Assembly (NCBI RefSeq): GCF_003946205.1
Contig: NZ_RHOS01000008.1
Location: 25,124-89,123, forward strand
DNA from: Companilactobacillus keshanensis
GTDB taxonomy: Bacteria > Bacillota > Bacilli > Lactobacillales > Lactobacillaceae
Reading direction: 5' to 3'
DNA: 64,000 nucleotides
Positions 42,046-51,362 of the stretch are shown here, piece after piece. The number at the start of each line of letters is the position of its first letter. Within the stretch, counting starts at the first letter, position 1. The notes under the pieces were generated by a model, which ran no database searches, had not been told where the DNA came from, and worked only from the letters and a program-made list of their open reading frames with translations. The translations under genes were made by a program, and so were the position numbers.

Positions 42046-42080
42046 AAAAAAACAGTAATCACATTTGATTACTGTTTTTA
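42046..42080. terminator. Bidirectional terminator after murT
   Basis: AAACAGTAATC-ACATTT-GATTACTGTTT, an 11-bp perfect stem with A/T tracts on both sides, between convergent murT and the serine hydrolase gene. Confidence 0.92.
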
Positions 42081-43058
42081 TTTGCTCTCATTTAAAAAAC
42101 TATCCAAAATAGTATAACGACGCTCTAAGAAAATTTGATTGTGTTCGATTGGATGTACTCTATTGGTCAAAACGATCATCGCATTTTGATGTTGATAATC
42201 CAAAGCAATAAAATGGCCCGTATATCCAGTATGAAATAACACATTGCCAGGTTTAATATCCCATCCCAATGAACGACCAGGATTCAAATCAGTAAAATTC
42301 TTATAAAGAAATTTATAATCAGTTTGGAGCATTCCTTTAGCAAATTGCATCACATCGACTAAATTATCAAACATCCCGGCTGATCCGCAGTGTTCTCCCA
42401 ATTGTCGAGCCTTCGGGTCATTGGGAATACCAACTAGCATTTTCCCATCAACTGGATAGGTTGGTGTACAACGACTTATTTCAGGATCAAAAGTAGCATC
42501 TTCTAAATTCCAAGTTTCATGGACAAAATTTTTAATTACCTTTTGGACTGGTTCTTGATAGACTTTTTCAATTATCAAACCTAATAAAATCATTCCAGTA
42601 TCCGTATAAACGACTTTTTTGTTGAAATTATCTGTCACTGGTAAATTCAGCAATGCATTGATCAATTCTTGATCGTTCAACTTGTCACGATCAGGAATAT
42701 AACCTGCAATTCCAGAAGTGTGCGTCAATAAATGAAATATTTCAACACGATCATTTTTAAATTGAGGTAAATATTTTTGAATAGGATCATGTAAATCGAG
42801 TTTTTTTTCATCAATCAATTTTAAAATAATTGGAACTGTTCCCATAACTTTAGTCAAAGATGCCAAATCGTATAACTCATTACCTGCAAGTGGTGTAATC
42901 TCCGGTTGCCAAGATTTATTACCTGCAAAATTGGCCTCGTCATAGCTAGTTTTTATCTGTTTGCCATGGTTACTGATAAATCCGTAACTGACGCCAGGAA
43001 CAATCCGCTGATTCACTAGATTTAAAATTTGTGCTTCTGTCTCTTGAAATTTTTTCAT
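42078..43058 (-). CDS. Serine hydrolase of the beta-lactamase/PBP4* family (cytoplasmic)
   Basis: This 326-residue class C beta-lactamase-like hydrolase has the catalytic SxxK as SLTK (LASLTKVMGT), a tyrosine motif in VVYTDTGMILLG and HTG in LFHTGYTGHF. No signal peptide is present, so it is likely cytoplasmic, unlike the paralogous family member at 56120. Substrate is unknown: esterase, D-amino acid peptidase or similar. It is convergent with murT, and that proximity alone does not imply a wall function. Confidence 0.85.
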   Translation of the reverse strand: MKKFQETEAQILNLVNQRIVPGVSYGFISNHGKQIKTSYDEANFAGNKSWQPEITPLAGNELYDLASLTKVMGTVPIILKLIDEKKLDLHDPIQKYLPQFKNDRVEIFHLLTHTSGIAGYIPDRDKLNDQELINALLNLPVTDNFNKKVVYTDTGMILLGLIIEKVYQEPVQKVIKNFVHETWNLEDATFDPEISRCTPTYPVDGKMLVGIPNDPKARQLGEHCGSAGMFDNLVDVMQFAKGMLQTDYKFLYKNFTDLNPGRSLGWDIKPGNVLFHTGYTGHFIALDYQHQNAMIVLTNRVHPIEHNQIFLERRYTILDSFLNESK

Positions 43059-43267
43059 TCCTTATCTCCACAATTATTAATGCCTTAATTGTATCGTAAA
43101 AATAACATCTAGGATAATTTAACTAGCCAATAAGATTTATGGAAACTCGCTTGTAATAAAAAAAACATAAACGCCCATATTAAAAATAACCCTGATCTGG
43201 GCAACTGTAGTTATCATCACGAAGTAATGATATCGTAAAATAAAATAGCTGCCTCTAATATAACAAA

Positions 43268-43320
43268 TAAAAAACGTTCTAAACCTCCAATATTATCAAA
43301 GATTTTAGAACATTTTTTTA
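43268..43320 (-). terminator. Terminator after the surface protein gene
   Basis: GTTCTAAA and TTTAGAAC arms around a 22-nt loop, followed by GTTTTTTA on the minus strand. The rest of 43060-43267 is AT-rich with one weak GCCCA/TGGGC inverted pair and no recognisable gene. Confidence 0.75.
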
Positions 43321-43324
43321 ATAT

Positions 43325-45889
43325 CTAGATATTATCATTCAATACGACGTCAGATGCTTTGACCCATTCGTTAGTTGATACACGATACATTTGAATACCG
43401 TTGATTTTAGCCACTTTGTCAGTCTTCCATGCTGTATTAGCCGACAAGGTATGCTTTGATGCTGTACCTGTTTCATTGTAAACTACGACATTATTTGAAC
43501 TTGTATTAACTACATCATTTACTGCTGTATAAGGAAGAACACTGTCTTCTTTAACAAATTCGTTGGTTGATACACGATAATACTTATTGCCATTGATCTC
43601 TGTATAACGATCAAACAACCAATCTGTACCAGCTGCCAGTGTACGACTAGATTCATTATAATGAGCATCAATTAAAGCTTTATCACTATCAAGATAGGCT
43701 TTAGCAGTACCATTATCAGACACATATACATATACGTCATCAGCTCTGACCCATTCGTCAGTAGAAACACGATAATACATCGTACCGTTACTGATCAAAA
43801 CTTGATCACTTTGCCAATCGGTATTCGTATCTAGAAAACGTCCTTCTATAATATTTCCACTAACATCATAAAGCTGAGCAGCGGGTTCATCTGCATATGT
43901 AGCAACAGTTTGATCTTGCGCAATTATTTGCGAATCATTAGTTTCTGAACCGCCAGGATTTGTTCCAGTTGATCCGTTATTATCCGTGTCACCAGTATTA
44001 TTGTTGTTATTATTTGTATTTCCATTATTGCCAGTGTCGGTTGAACCAGAACCACCGGTTGATGGATCCGCAGTATATTTGACTTGTTCGTCTGTAGTAA
44101 TAGTTTTATTTGCATTGACGATAGCACTAACTGTTTCTTTATCAGATGTGTAACCATCAATTTGTGGGACCTTAACCGTAATAGTATCACCGATATTACC
44201 GGTTTGATTCTCAACTGTTTGAGATCCTAAATTAGATTCAATAATGACAGATGCAGTTACACTTGTATCAATTTTTTGTACGCCTTCACGAACCCAAGTA
44301 TCATCTGGACCACCATTATTAGCATATAAGGCCATCAATTCCTCTGAGGTGAGCTTAGAACTACCTTCAGGGTTATCGACGGTTCCTGTACCAACGTTGA
44401 TCCATTTACCCGTTAAAGTATCTGAAGTTGGCAAATTGGATAAAGCTGGGTCACCACTAAAGATATCATTACCACTCAATACCAATTGTTTAATATCAGC
44501 ATTAGCAAATAAATAATTTGAATTGGCAGTTGAACTCATTTTCCAAGTTGATAAATCTAATGAGTCAAGACTCTTATCTCCAATAAACATGCTAGAAAAA
44601 GTCTTAACCTTTGATACATCCCAATTACTTACATTCAGTGATTTCAAGTTTGAATCTGATTGAAACATCCCAGACATATTAGTTACATTTGAAACATTCC
44701 ATTTTGACAGATCTATTGATGATATATCTGATTGTCCACTGAACATCCCAGACATATCTTTCACATTTGAAACATTCCAATTAGACAAATCCAAGGACTT
44801 CAAGTGACCCCCACCTGAGAACATATCTCCAAAAAACATGTGGTTCATACTTACAACATTTTGTGTGTCCCATTTTGAAATATCAAGTTCTGTAAGTGAT
44901 GGTAAGGTTGAAAAAATATAGTCCATATAAAGAACATTAGACGCATTGAAATTATTAGCATTAACGATCGAAGTAACTTTGGTTAACCCCGAAAATAAAT
45001 AGCTTGAATCAGCATTTCCATTAACTACGTCATCAAATACTATTGATGTTATCTGATCTGAATATGATGCCCATGGACTGGTATAAATCGATGTTGCAAG
45101 ATCACCTGCACCAATATGCAAAACATTATCTGAACTAACGTACCAGTTAGAAGTGCCAAAAGTACCTTCAGCAATATTTGGGGCAGCTACTTCTGCACTT
45201 GCAGCCATTGGAACTGCAGCGGATTCTTCATTTGTTGCTTCATCACTTGCACTCGTTACATCATCGACAAGATCAGTATTTCCAGGTGTTGTGTTTGTTC
45301 CATCGTTACCATTTGCGGGATCAGTATTTCCTGATGTTGTGTTTGTTCCATCGTTATTATTTGTAGTATCAGTACTTCCTGATGTTGTGTTTATTCCATC
45401 GCTATTATTTGTAGTATCAGTACTTCCTGATGTTGTGTTCGTTCCATCATTATTGTTTATAGAATCAGTATTCTTGTTGGCTGTGCTAGATGCCGGAGTA
45501 TTTTCAGTATCACCAGAGATTGTATTATTAGATGAACCACTTATCCCAGATCCATCATTAGCGGTTCCAGATCCTGTACTTCCTGAATCCTTATCGGTTG
45601 AATTAGATGTTTGACCTTTTGTTGAATCTAATTTTGTATCTTCCGTTCCTACAGTTCCACTGGAACCATCAGTTACCGTAGTACCAGAATTCGTCTCTGA
45701 TTGATCATTTGTTTCGGTCGAAGTTGTTGAAACTGTTGGAGTGTCATCAGCATAAACTGTTGTTGTTCCTCCAATAAAAATTGCTCCAGCAAAAAACAAA
45801 CTGCTAACAATGACCCATTGTGTTCCAGATTTTTTTAATCTTTTTTTTACAATGCTGTTTGGGTTACTTTTTAACTGGTTAAATCTCAT
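43325..45889 (-). CDS. Large secreted surface protein: BspA-like repeats plus three SLAP modules
   Basis: This 854-residue exported protein has an extended KxYKxGKxW-like signal (KKRLKKSGTQW then a hydrophobic core ending VYA, about 18-51). A Ser/Thr/Asn-Gly linker follows with a 16-residue tandem repeat (SGSTDTTNNNDGTNTT type). Next come BspA-type DUF285 repeats (LDLSNWNVSNVKDMSGMF), a MucBP-like beta domain (about 540-605), a second low-complexity linker and three C-terminal SLAP modules (RVSTNEWVKASDV type) for non-covalent wall attachment. There is no LPXTG. The ATG at 45889 has GAGGA upstream. It is probably an adhesin. Confidence 0.85.
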   Translation of the reverse strand: MRFNQLKSNPNSIVKKRLKKSGTQWVIVSSLFFAGAIFIGGTTTVYADDTPTVSTTSTETNDQSETNSGTTVTDGSSGTVGTEDTKLDSTKGQTSNSTDKDSGSTGSGTANDGSGISGSSNNTISGDTENTPASSTANKNTDSINNNDGTNTTSGSTDTTNNSDGINTTSGSTDTTNNNDGTNTTSGNTDPANGNDGTNTTPGNTDLVDDVTSASDEATNEESAAVPMAASAEVAAPNIAEGTFGTSNWYVSSDNVLHIGAGDLATSIYTSPWASYSDQITSIVFDDVVNGNADSSYLFSGLTKVTSIVNANNFNASNVLYMDYIFSTLPSLTELDISKWDTQNVVSMNHMFFGDMFSGGGHLKSLDLSNWNVSNVKDMSGMFSGQSDISSIDLSKWNVSNVTNMSGMFQSDSNLKSLNVSNWDVSKVKTFSSMFIGDKSLDSLDLSTWKMSSTANSNYLFANADIKQLVLSGNDIFSGDPALSNLPTSDTLTGKWINVGTGTVDNPEGSSKLTSEELMALYANNGGPDDTWVREGVQKIDTSVTASVIIESNLGSQTVENQTGNIGDTITVKVPQIDGYTSDKETVSAIVNANKTITTDEQVKYTADPSTGGSGSTDTGNNGNTNNNNNNTGDTDNNGSTGTNPGGSETNDSQIIAQDQTVATYADEPAAQLYDVSGNIIEGRFLDTNTDWQSDQVLISNGTMYYRVSTDEWVRADDVYVYVSDNGTAKAYLDSDKALIDAHYNESSRTLAAGTDWLFDRYTEINGNKYYRVSTNEFVKEDSVLPYTAVNDVVNTSSNNVVVYNETGTASKHTLSANTAWKTDKVAKINGIQMYRVSTNEWVKASDVVLNDNI
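45275..45470 (-). repeat. 48-bp tandem repeat encoding the surface-protein linker
   Basis: About four imperfect 48-bp copies encode the 16-residue unit SGxTDxxNxNDGxNTT. Copies differ mostly by single bases, and the third-position pattern keeps the protein unit. Copy number may vary between strains. Confidence 0.75.
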
Positions 45890-46278
45890 TTTTAACATCC
45901 TCGATTCTAAATATCAATATATGCATATTCTAAATCCAAAAGTGTCATAAAAAGTTTCATAATTCGTATGAAAATTTTATAAAATTTGGAATATCAAATT
46001 TTTCAATTATTTATATAAAAGAATTACACCAGAATTTTGTCGAGATCACCTAATAATAATCAAAAAAACAACCGTATTGAGTGAATGTTGGAACTTGAGA
46101 AATATTTCTTAATAAATAAGTTAAATAATCTGATGGTTGATTATATTTGCCCTGACAGATTCAATTAAATTCATCTGAATTACATTGGTTTTGATACCAG
46201 TTTGTCTGGTACAAAATAGTCAATTCCTCCCACCCAAAGCTAAACTCTTCATGTTTATTTCTGATGCATTATCATCCC

Positions 46279-46304
46279 AGTCCATGCAATGTTATGCATG
46301 GACT
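46279..46304. promoter_or_regulatory. Perfect 10-bp inverted repeat in a gene-free stretch
   Basis: AGTCCATGCA-ATGTTA-TGCATGGACT. It lies in the 45890-46434 gap, which is otherwise AT-rich and has no supportable gene. No T-run follows, so it is not a typical terminator. It may be an operator or a small RNA hairpin. Confidence 0.35.
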
Positions 46305-46429
46305 TCAAATAACTTACTTTGTATGTGGATCAATTATCATTATTTACTTATTTTATATGCGAAAAAATCAAATCAAAATTTTAATTATAAGATCTAAAAA
46401 AATTAAAGTTAGCACCCAAATGGACAATA

Positions 46430-46482
46430 AAAAAGAAGTTGAAATGACCAAAATATTAGTCATTTTAACTTCTTTTATTTTT
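46430..46482. terminator. Terminator after the ABC exporter operon
   Basis: GAAGTTGAAATGAC...GTCATTTTAACTTC, a 14-bp stem with one mismatch and T-rich flanks on both strands. Confidence 0.9.
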
Positions 46483-48354
46483 TTACATTTCAACATTTCC
46501 AGCAAACTGTGAATTATATAAATCAGCATAAAATCCATTCTTAGCCATTAATTCATCATGATTACCAGTTTCAATAATGGAACCTTCATTCATAACAATT
46601 ATCTTATCAGCGTTTTGAATAGTTGATAATCTATGAGCAACTACAAAGCTTGTACGATTTTTCAATAGTCGCTCCATAGCATGTTGGATATGAATTTCAG
46701 TTCTTGTATCCACTGAAGATGTGGCTTCATCAAGAATCAAAATCTCAGGGTCAGCTACGAAAGCACGTGCAATAGTAATCAACTGACGTTGTCCTTGAGA
46801 AATGTTTGAAGCCTCTTCATTTAGAACCGTATCATAACCATCTGGTAATTGACGCACAAAGTTATCAACATGGGCCGCTTTAGCAGCCGTAATGATTTCT
46901 TCTTTAGTCGCGTTCTCACGACTATATTTAAGGTTATCGTAGATGGTTCCCGTGAATAGCCAAGTATCTTGAAGTACCATTGCATAATGACTTCTGACTT
47001 CTTCACGAGTCATATTACGAATATCTTTACCACCTAATTTGATAGATCCACCTTTAACTTCATAGAAACGCTCTAATAAATTGATAATAGTCGTCTTACC
47101 AGCACCGGTTGGTCCAACAATAGCAACCATTGCACCCGGTTTAACTTGTAAATTGTAATCCTCAAGTAAGATAGGTTTATCATCGTAACCAAATTTAACA
47201 TGATCCAAAGTTACTTTATCTTCAGTTTGAACATCTGGAACATCGACTTTATCATTTTTCATTTCCGGCTCGTCAATGATTTCAAAAATACGTTCAGCAG
47301 AAGCAATGGTTGCTTGAATTGTATTAGTTAGGTTAGCCAATTGTGCAATTGGTTGTGAGAATTGATTCATATATTGTAAGAAAGCCTGAATGTCACCAAT
47401 TGGCAACTTACCATTAGCAACCTGAATGCCACCATACATGGCAACGAAAACATAGCCTAAATTATTCAAGAATGTCATCATTGGCATAACTAAACCTGAA
47501 ATAAATTGTGCCTTCCAAGATGCCTTGTATAGTTTTTCATTTTCTTTCTCAAATACATCAATTGATTCTTGTTCATGAGTAAAACTTTTAACGACGACAT
47601 GTCCAGAATAGTTTTCTTCAACCTGATTATTCAATAGTCCCAATGACTTTTGTTGTCGTTTGAAAAACTTCTGTGACTGTGGAGCAATTAATCCAACAAC
47701 AATCAAACTAACTGGAATAGTTGCTAAAGCAATCAATGTAAGTTGCCAACTAATCGTAAACATCATCCACAAGACACCGATAAAGGTTACAGTACTGGTT
47801 ACTAGTTGTGTAACACTTTGCTGCAGGGTACCAGCGATATTATCCATATCATTAATCGCACGTGACATAATGTCACCATTCGAATGTGAATCATAATAAT
47901 TAATTGGCAAACGTTCCATCTTAGATTTCAAATCACGTCTCAATTTGAAAACCGTTCGTTGAGAAATACGCGTCATAACAAATTGTTGTAAAAAGCTGAA
48001 CAGTGCTGAAGCTAGGTACATCAACAATACAATCAGAATAATATGTTCTATCTTAGTAAAATTGATTGGAAATTTGCTAACCTGTATGCCAGCCTTTTGC
48101 TGAGCAACACCTGTCATGAAACCCTTATAAATTTCAGTAGTCGCCTCACCTAAGATTTTAGGTGTTTTGATTTGAAAAACAGCTGATGCAATTGCTAGAG
48201 CCATAACTGTAATAAGTCCGATAGCATATGAGGACATATATTTAGCTAGTCTTCCAGTCGTCTTCCAAAAATTCTTTGGTTTTACCTTTACTGCAGGACC
48301 ATGATTACCTGGACCATGTCCACCGGAGGTTGTTTGGGGTTGTTCTTTAGCCAT
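46483..48354 (-). CDS. ABC exporter half-transporter (LmrD/BmrD-like, second subunit)
   Basis: This 623-residue fused membrane-ATPase protein has a His/Gly-rich N-terminal tail, six transmembrane helices (about 35-340) and a nucleotide-binding domain with Walker A VGPTGAGKTT, Walker B ILILDEATSSVD (catalytic Glu present) and H-loop AHRLS. The signature motif is NISQGQ instead of LSGGQ. It overlaps the partner gene by one base. Together they form a heterodimeric drug- or lipid-type exporter; the substrate is unknown. Confidence 0.93.
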   Translation of the reverse strand: MAKEQPQTTSGGHGPGNHGPAVKVKPKNFWKTTGRLAKYMSSYAIGLITVMALAIASAVFQIKTPKILGEATTEIYKGFMTGVAQQKAGIQVSKFPINFTKIEHIILIVLLMYLASALFSFLQQFVMTRISQRTVFKLRRDLKSKMERLPINYYDSHSNGDIMSRAINDMDNIAGTLQQSVTQLVTSTVTFIGVLWMMFTISWQLTLIALATIPVSLIVVGLIAPQSQKFFKRQQKSLGLLNNQVEENYSGHVVVKSFTHEQESIDVFEKENEKLYKASWKAQFISGLVMPMMTFLNNLGYVFVAMYGGIQVANGKLPIGDIQAFLQYMNQFSQPIAQLANLTNTIQATIASAERIFEIIDEPEMKNDKVDVPDVQTEDKVTLDHVKFGYDDKPILLEDYNLQVKPGAMVAIVGPTGAGKTTIINLLERFYEVKGGSIKLGGKDIRNMTREEVRSHYAMVLQDTWLFTGTIYDNLKYSRENATKEEIITAAKAAHVDNFVRQLPDGYDTVLNEEASNISQGQRQLITIARAFVADPEILILDEATSSVDTRTEIHIQHAMERLLKNRTSFVVAHRLSTIQNADKIIVMNEGSIIETGNHDELMAKNGFYADLYNSQFAGNVEM

Positions 48355-50075
48355 TACTTAACCTCCCTTAACTGAGAATCAATAATCTCTTTGTATGTTT
48401 CATTATTTTCTCTTAATTCCTCATGAGTTCCTAATCCAACCATTTTACCATCATCAAGAACGACGATTTGATCAGCATCAGCAACTGTTGAAATTCTTTG
48501 ACCAACAATGACAACGACACTCTTTTGAATACGTTTATCATTTTTCAAAGCTGTTCTCAAATTCAAATCAGTCTTGAAATCAAGTGCTGAGAACGAATCA
48601 TCAAAGATATAAATTGACGACTCTTTAACCAAAGCACGAGCAATTGCCAACCGTTGACGTTGACCACCAGAGAAATTTTCTCCACCTTGTTCTACTTTAG
48701 CATCCAGTTGTCCATCTAGTTCCTTAACAAATTGTGCTGCTTGAGCAATTTCCAAGGCATTCCAAATTTCATCATCCGTAGCATCTTTCTTACCATAGAT
48801 CATATTATCACGAATATTACCTCTGAAAAGAATCGCCTTTTGAGGAACCATTGAAACATGCTGATTGATATCTTCATTGCTCAAAGCTTTGACATCGGTT
48901 CCATTAAGACTTACGACACCAGTTTCGGCATCAAAAAATCTTGGGATCATATTGATCAAAGTACTTTTACCCGAACCTGTACCACCAATAATAGCCAAAG
49001 TTTGACCAGCTTCAATCGAGAAATTTAAATTTGATAGTGCCAAGTTTTCAGCTCCATGATATCTAAAGTTAACATCACTGAAACTCAATGCGGGATCACC
49101 CTTTACCTTGATAGGCTTGTCGATTGTATCAATCTGACTTTCAGCAACAAATACCTCTTGAATACGAGCTGCTGAAGCTGAAGCACGTGGTACGAAGACA
49201 AACACTAAGGAAAGAATCATGAAACTCATTAGAATTTGCATTGCATATGTCATAAATGCAATTAAATTACCGACTTGCATAGACTGGTCAGCAATATATT
49301 GTGCACCTAACCAAGTAATACCAATATTAGTTCCGCTCATTACTAAAGTAACAATCGGGAACATTAGAGCCACAATAGTAAATACTTTAACAGCGTTGTT
49401 TGTGTAGTCGGCATTAGCGTCTTTAAAACGATCTTGTTCAAATTTATCTTGTCTGAAGGCTCTGATAACACGAACTCCAGTTAGTCCTTCACGAAAAATA
49501 AGGTTCAAACGATCAGTTTTTTTCTGCATAGCCTTAAACAATGGCACAGCAAAATACATGACTAATCCAATTAAAACGATTAAAACAGGTATTGAGATCA
49601 AAAAGATCTTAGTCATCGCTGCATTTTTTTGGTAAGCCATAAAACTGGCCCCAATCAACATGATCGGTGCCATGATCATCATTCTCAACATCATGATCAT
49701 AACGTTTTGAATTTGAATAACATCATTTGTCGTTCTAGTAGTTAATGATGAAGTGTCGAATTTGTCGAATTCATCATTTGTAAAGTATAATATCTTTTTA
49801 AATAGGTCCGATCTTAACTTTCGACCCAATCCTTGCGAAGCTTGAGAAGCCATTAAAACATTTCCCAAAGCAGCAATAATTGCGATGAAAGAAACAACTA
49901 CCATCCGTAAGCCTGCATGCATGATATAGTTAGTATCACCAGTTGATATACCGTTGTTCACAATATCAGATGTAATATTTGGCAGGTACAATGTTGCAAT
50001 AACTTGGACCGTCATAAATAACAGTGCCCCAAGAACTTGCCAGAGATTGATTCTCCCTCGAGCAATTTTAAACAT
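48354..50075 (-). CDS. ABC exporter half-transporter (LmrC/BmrC-like, first subunit)
   Basis: This 573-residue partner has six transmembrane helices and a nucleotide-binding domain with Walker A IGGTGSGKST and a canonical signature FSGGQRQRLAIARAL. The catalytic Glu after Walker B is Asp (YIFDDSFSALD) and the switch His is Gln (IVGQRIS). These changes mark the degenerate ATP site of asymmetric heterodimeric exporters. It is translationally coupled to the second subunit. Confidence 0.93.
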   Translation of the reverse strand: MFKIARGRINLWQVLGALLFMTVQVIATLYLPNITSDIVNNGISTGDTNYIMHAGLRMVVVSFIAIIAALGNVLMASQASQGLGRKLRSDLFKKILYFTNDEFDKFDTSSLTTRTTNDVIQIQNVMIMMLRMMIMAPIMLIGASFMAYQKNAAMTKIFLISIPVLIVLIGLVMYFAVPLFKAMQKKTDRLNLIFREGLTGVRVIRAFRQDKFEQDRFKDANADYTNNAVKVFTIVALMFPIVTLVMSGTNIGITWLGAQYIADQSMQVGNLIAFMTYAMQILMSFMILSLVFVFVPRASASAARIQEVFVAESQIDTIDKPIKVKGDPALSFSDVNFRYHGAENLALSNLNFSIEAGQTLAIIGGTGSGKSTLINMIPRFFDAETGVVSLNGTDVKALSNEDINQHVSMVPQKAILFRGNIRDNMIYGKKDATDDEIWNALEIAQAAQFVKELDGQLDAKVEQGGENFSGGQRQRLAIARALVKESSIYIFDDSFSALDFKTDLNLRTALKNDKRIQKSVVVIVGQRISTVADADQIVVLDDGKMVGLGTHEELRENNETYKEIIDSQLREVK

Positions 50076-50164
50076 ATATTCACTCCCTTTAAAAAACTCA
50101 TTATAGTATTAAAGCACTTATTCGCAAAAAATTCTAATTTTTATTAAAAAAGGTGGAACTTCTA

Positions 50165-50848
50165 TTGAAAACGAATAGCAATAAAAACAACTTCAACCCC
50201 TTGATAGGCTTCTTCCATGTCATGGCCTTTTTGGGATTGTTCTTGCTTGAACAAATACCATTAGGATTACTAACATTGACAAAAAAAGAACTCGGTCATA
50301 ATTATGCTTCATATTTAAAAATAGTGCCAATTATAACTATTATACTGCTAGTTGTCGTCGCTTTCATTATTTGGAGAGTATTTAAAAAAGCCCAACTGTT
50401 CAAAACCATACCATTTAAGAAATCAACTTGGATCATTGTGGGATTCGCCACTATACTTACCTTTGCTATTAATGCTGTGACAGTCCCTTTGATGAATAAA
50501 ACTAATTCAAACGTTGATGCATTACAACTAGTCGCACAAAATAATATTGTAATTCTAATTCTTTTTACTATTATAGTGGCACCTATTCTTGAAGAAATCC
50601 TCTTCAGAGGTATCTTCATGAACTGGTTCTTCCCTAATACACCAATAGTTTCCGTGTTACTCAGTGGCCTATTTTTTGGATACGCACATGCTCCCTTCAG
50701 TACTCATATTGATTGGGTCTACTTCCTATCCAAAGTTCTACTAGGAATAGTATTGGCAGCTGTCTATGCTCGTACTAAAAACATTAAGGCCGATATTACA
50801 GTTCATTTCCTCAATAATTTTCTAGCTATTGTCATAGGCGCCTTATAA
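50165..50848 (+). CDS. CPBP-family intramembrane metalloprotease (CAAX/bacteriocin-processing type)
   Basis: This 227-residue polytopic protein has the CPBP (Abi) motifs: EEILFRGIF with two glutamates and an Arg, then FGYAHAPFS, and a C-terminal HFLNN. Members process membrane peptides or confer bacteriocin self-immunity. The TTG start at 50165 has AAAGGTGG 8 nt upstream; the in-frame GTG overlaps this SD. A small membrane protein gene overlaps its stop by one base. No bacteriocin gene is visible nearby. Confidence 0.88.
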   Translation: MKTNSNKNNFNPLIGFFHVMAFLGLFLLEQIPLGLLTLTKKELGHNYASYLKIVPIITIILLVVVAFIIWRVFKKAQLFKTIPFKKSTWIIVGFATILTFAINAVTVPLMNKTNSNVDALQLVAQNNIVILILFTIIVAPILEEILFRGIFMNWFFPNTPIVSVLLSGLFFGYAHAPFSTHIDWVYFLSKVLLGIVLAAVYARTKNIKADITVHFLNNFLAIVIGAL

Positions 50849-51054
50849 TGAGAAATAACGAAAAAAAAGAATTGAATCGGTCCTTTCAAAATATTCTAAG
50901 ACAGTTTGCCATGTTCAGTGTAATGTCGATACTTTTGCTAGCCACTTCCAAAATCACAGGTTGGATAATTATGGAATTTGCTGGATTTGCGGGAGTCGCC
51001 TACTCGACTGTTTTATTTTTTATACTGATCTATTTAGCAATCATTAAACGTTAA
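50848..51054 (+). CDS. Small two-helix membrane protein coupled to the CPBP protease
   Basis: This 68-residue hypothetical protein has a charged N-terminus (RNNEKKELNRSFQ) and two hydrophobic helices (about 22-42 and 44-65). It overlaps the protease stop by one base (TAATG), so it is co-translated with it and is a candidate partner or substrate. I do not recognise the family. Confidence 0.65.
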   Translation: MRNNEKKELNRSFQNILRQFAMFSVMSILLLATSKITGWIIMEFAGFAGVAYSTVLFFILIYLAIIKR

Positions 51055-51077
51055 AGCCTTCTTAGTGAAGGTTTTTT
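51053..51077 (+). terminator. Terminator of the CPBP operon
   Basis: AAGCCTTC-TTAGT-GAAGG followed by TTTTTT. The following 280 bp up to 51362 contain an isolated TATAAT (about 51232) and no recognisable gene. Confidence 0.85.
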
Positions 51078-51362
51078 ATTTTGTAACCCCAATGTCTAAC
51101 CAAATTTCCTTTTTCATCAGATAGTCCTCCAAATTTAGTGGTGACTTAAAGATAATAGATTTTGAGATGGATTTGGTAGTAATGACCCTAGTATGTTGTA
51201 AACGATTAATAATCATTAAACCGGTTTATTTGATATAATTAGAAAAGATTATTGAATTAAATAATTTAACTCTATATATTGGAAACTTAAGAAACTAATT
51301 TAAATCATTCGTCCAAACACTGATGACTAAAAAAGCTGATTAATATATTAGGGGATTTTCAA

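Noticed and set aside
45275..45470. Repeat array considered as CRISPR
   Set aside because: The 48-bp units are tandem without spacers and encode an in-frame 16-residue peptide repeat. No cas genes are present in the window.
45153..45614. Long plus-strand frame opposite the surface protein repeat
   Set aside because: It is the antisense of low-complexity Ser/Thr/Asn repeats, which naturally lack stops on the opposite strand; no SD or family match.
46206..46220. GGTACAAAAT shared with the sequence beside tRNA-Glu, considered as the second attachment site
   Set aside because: The match is 10 bp and does not extend into the tRNA 3' end, so it does not qualify as a duplicated att core.
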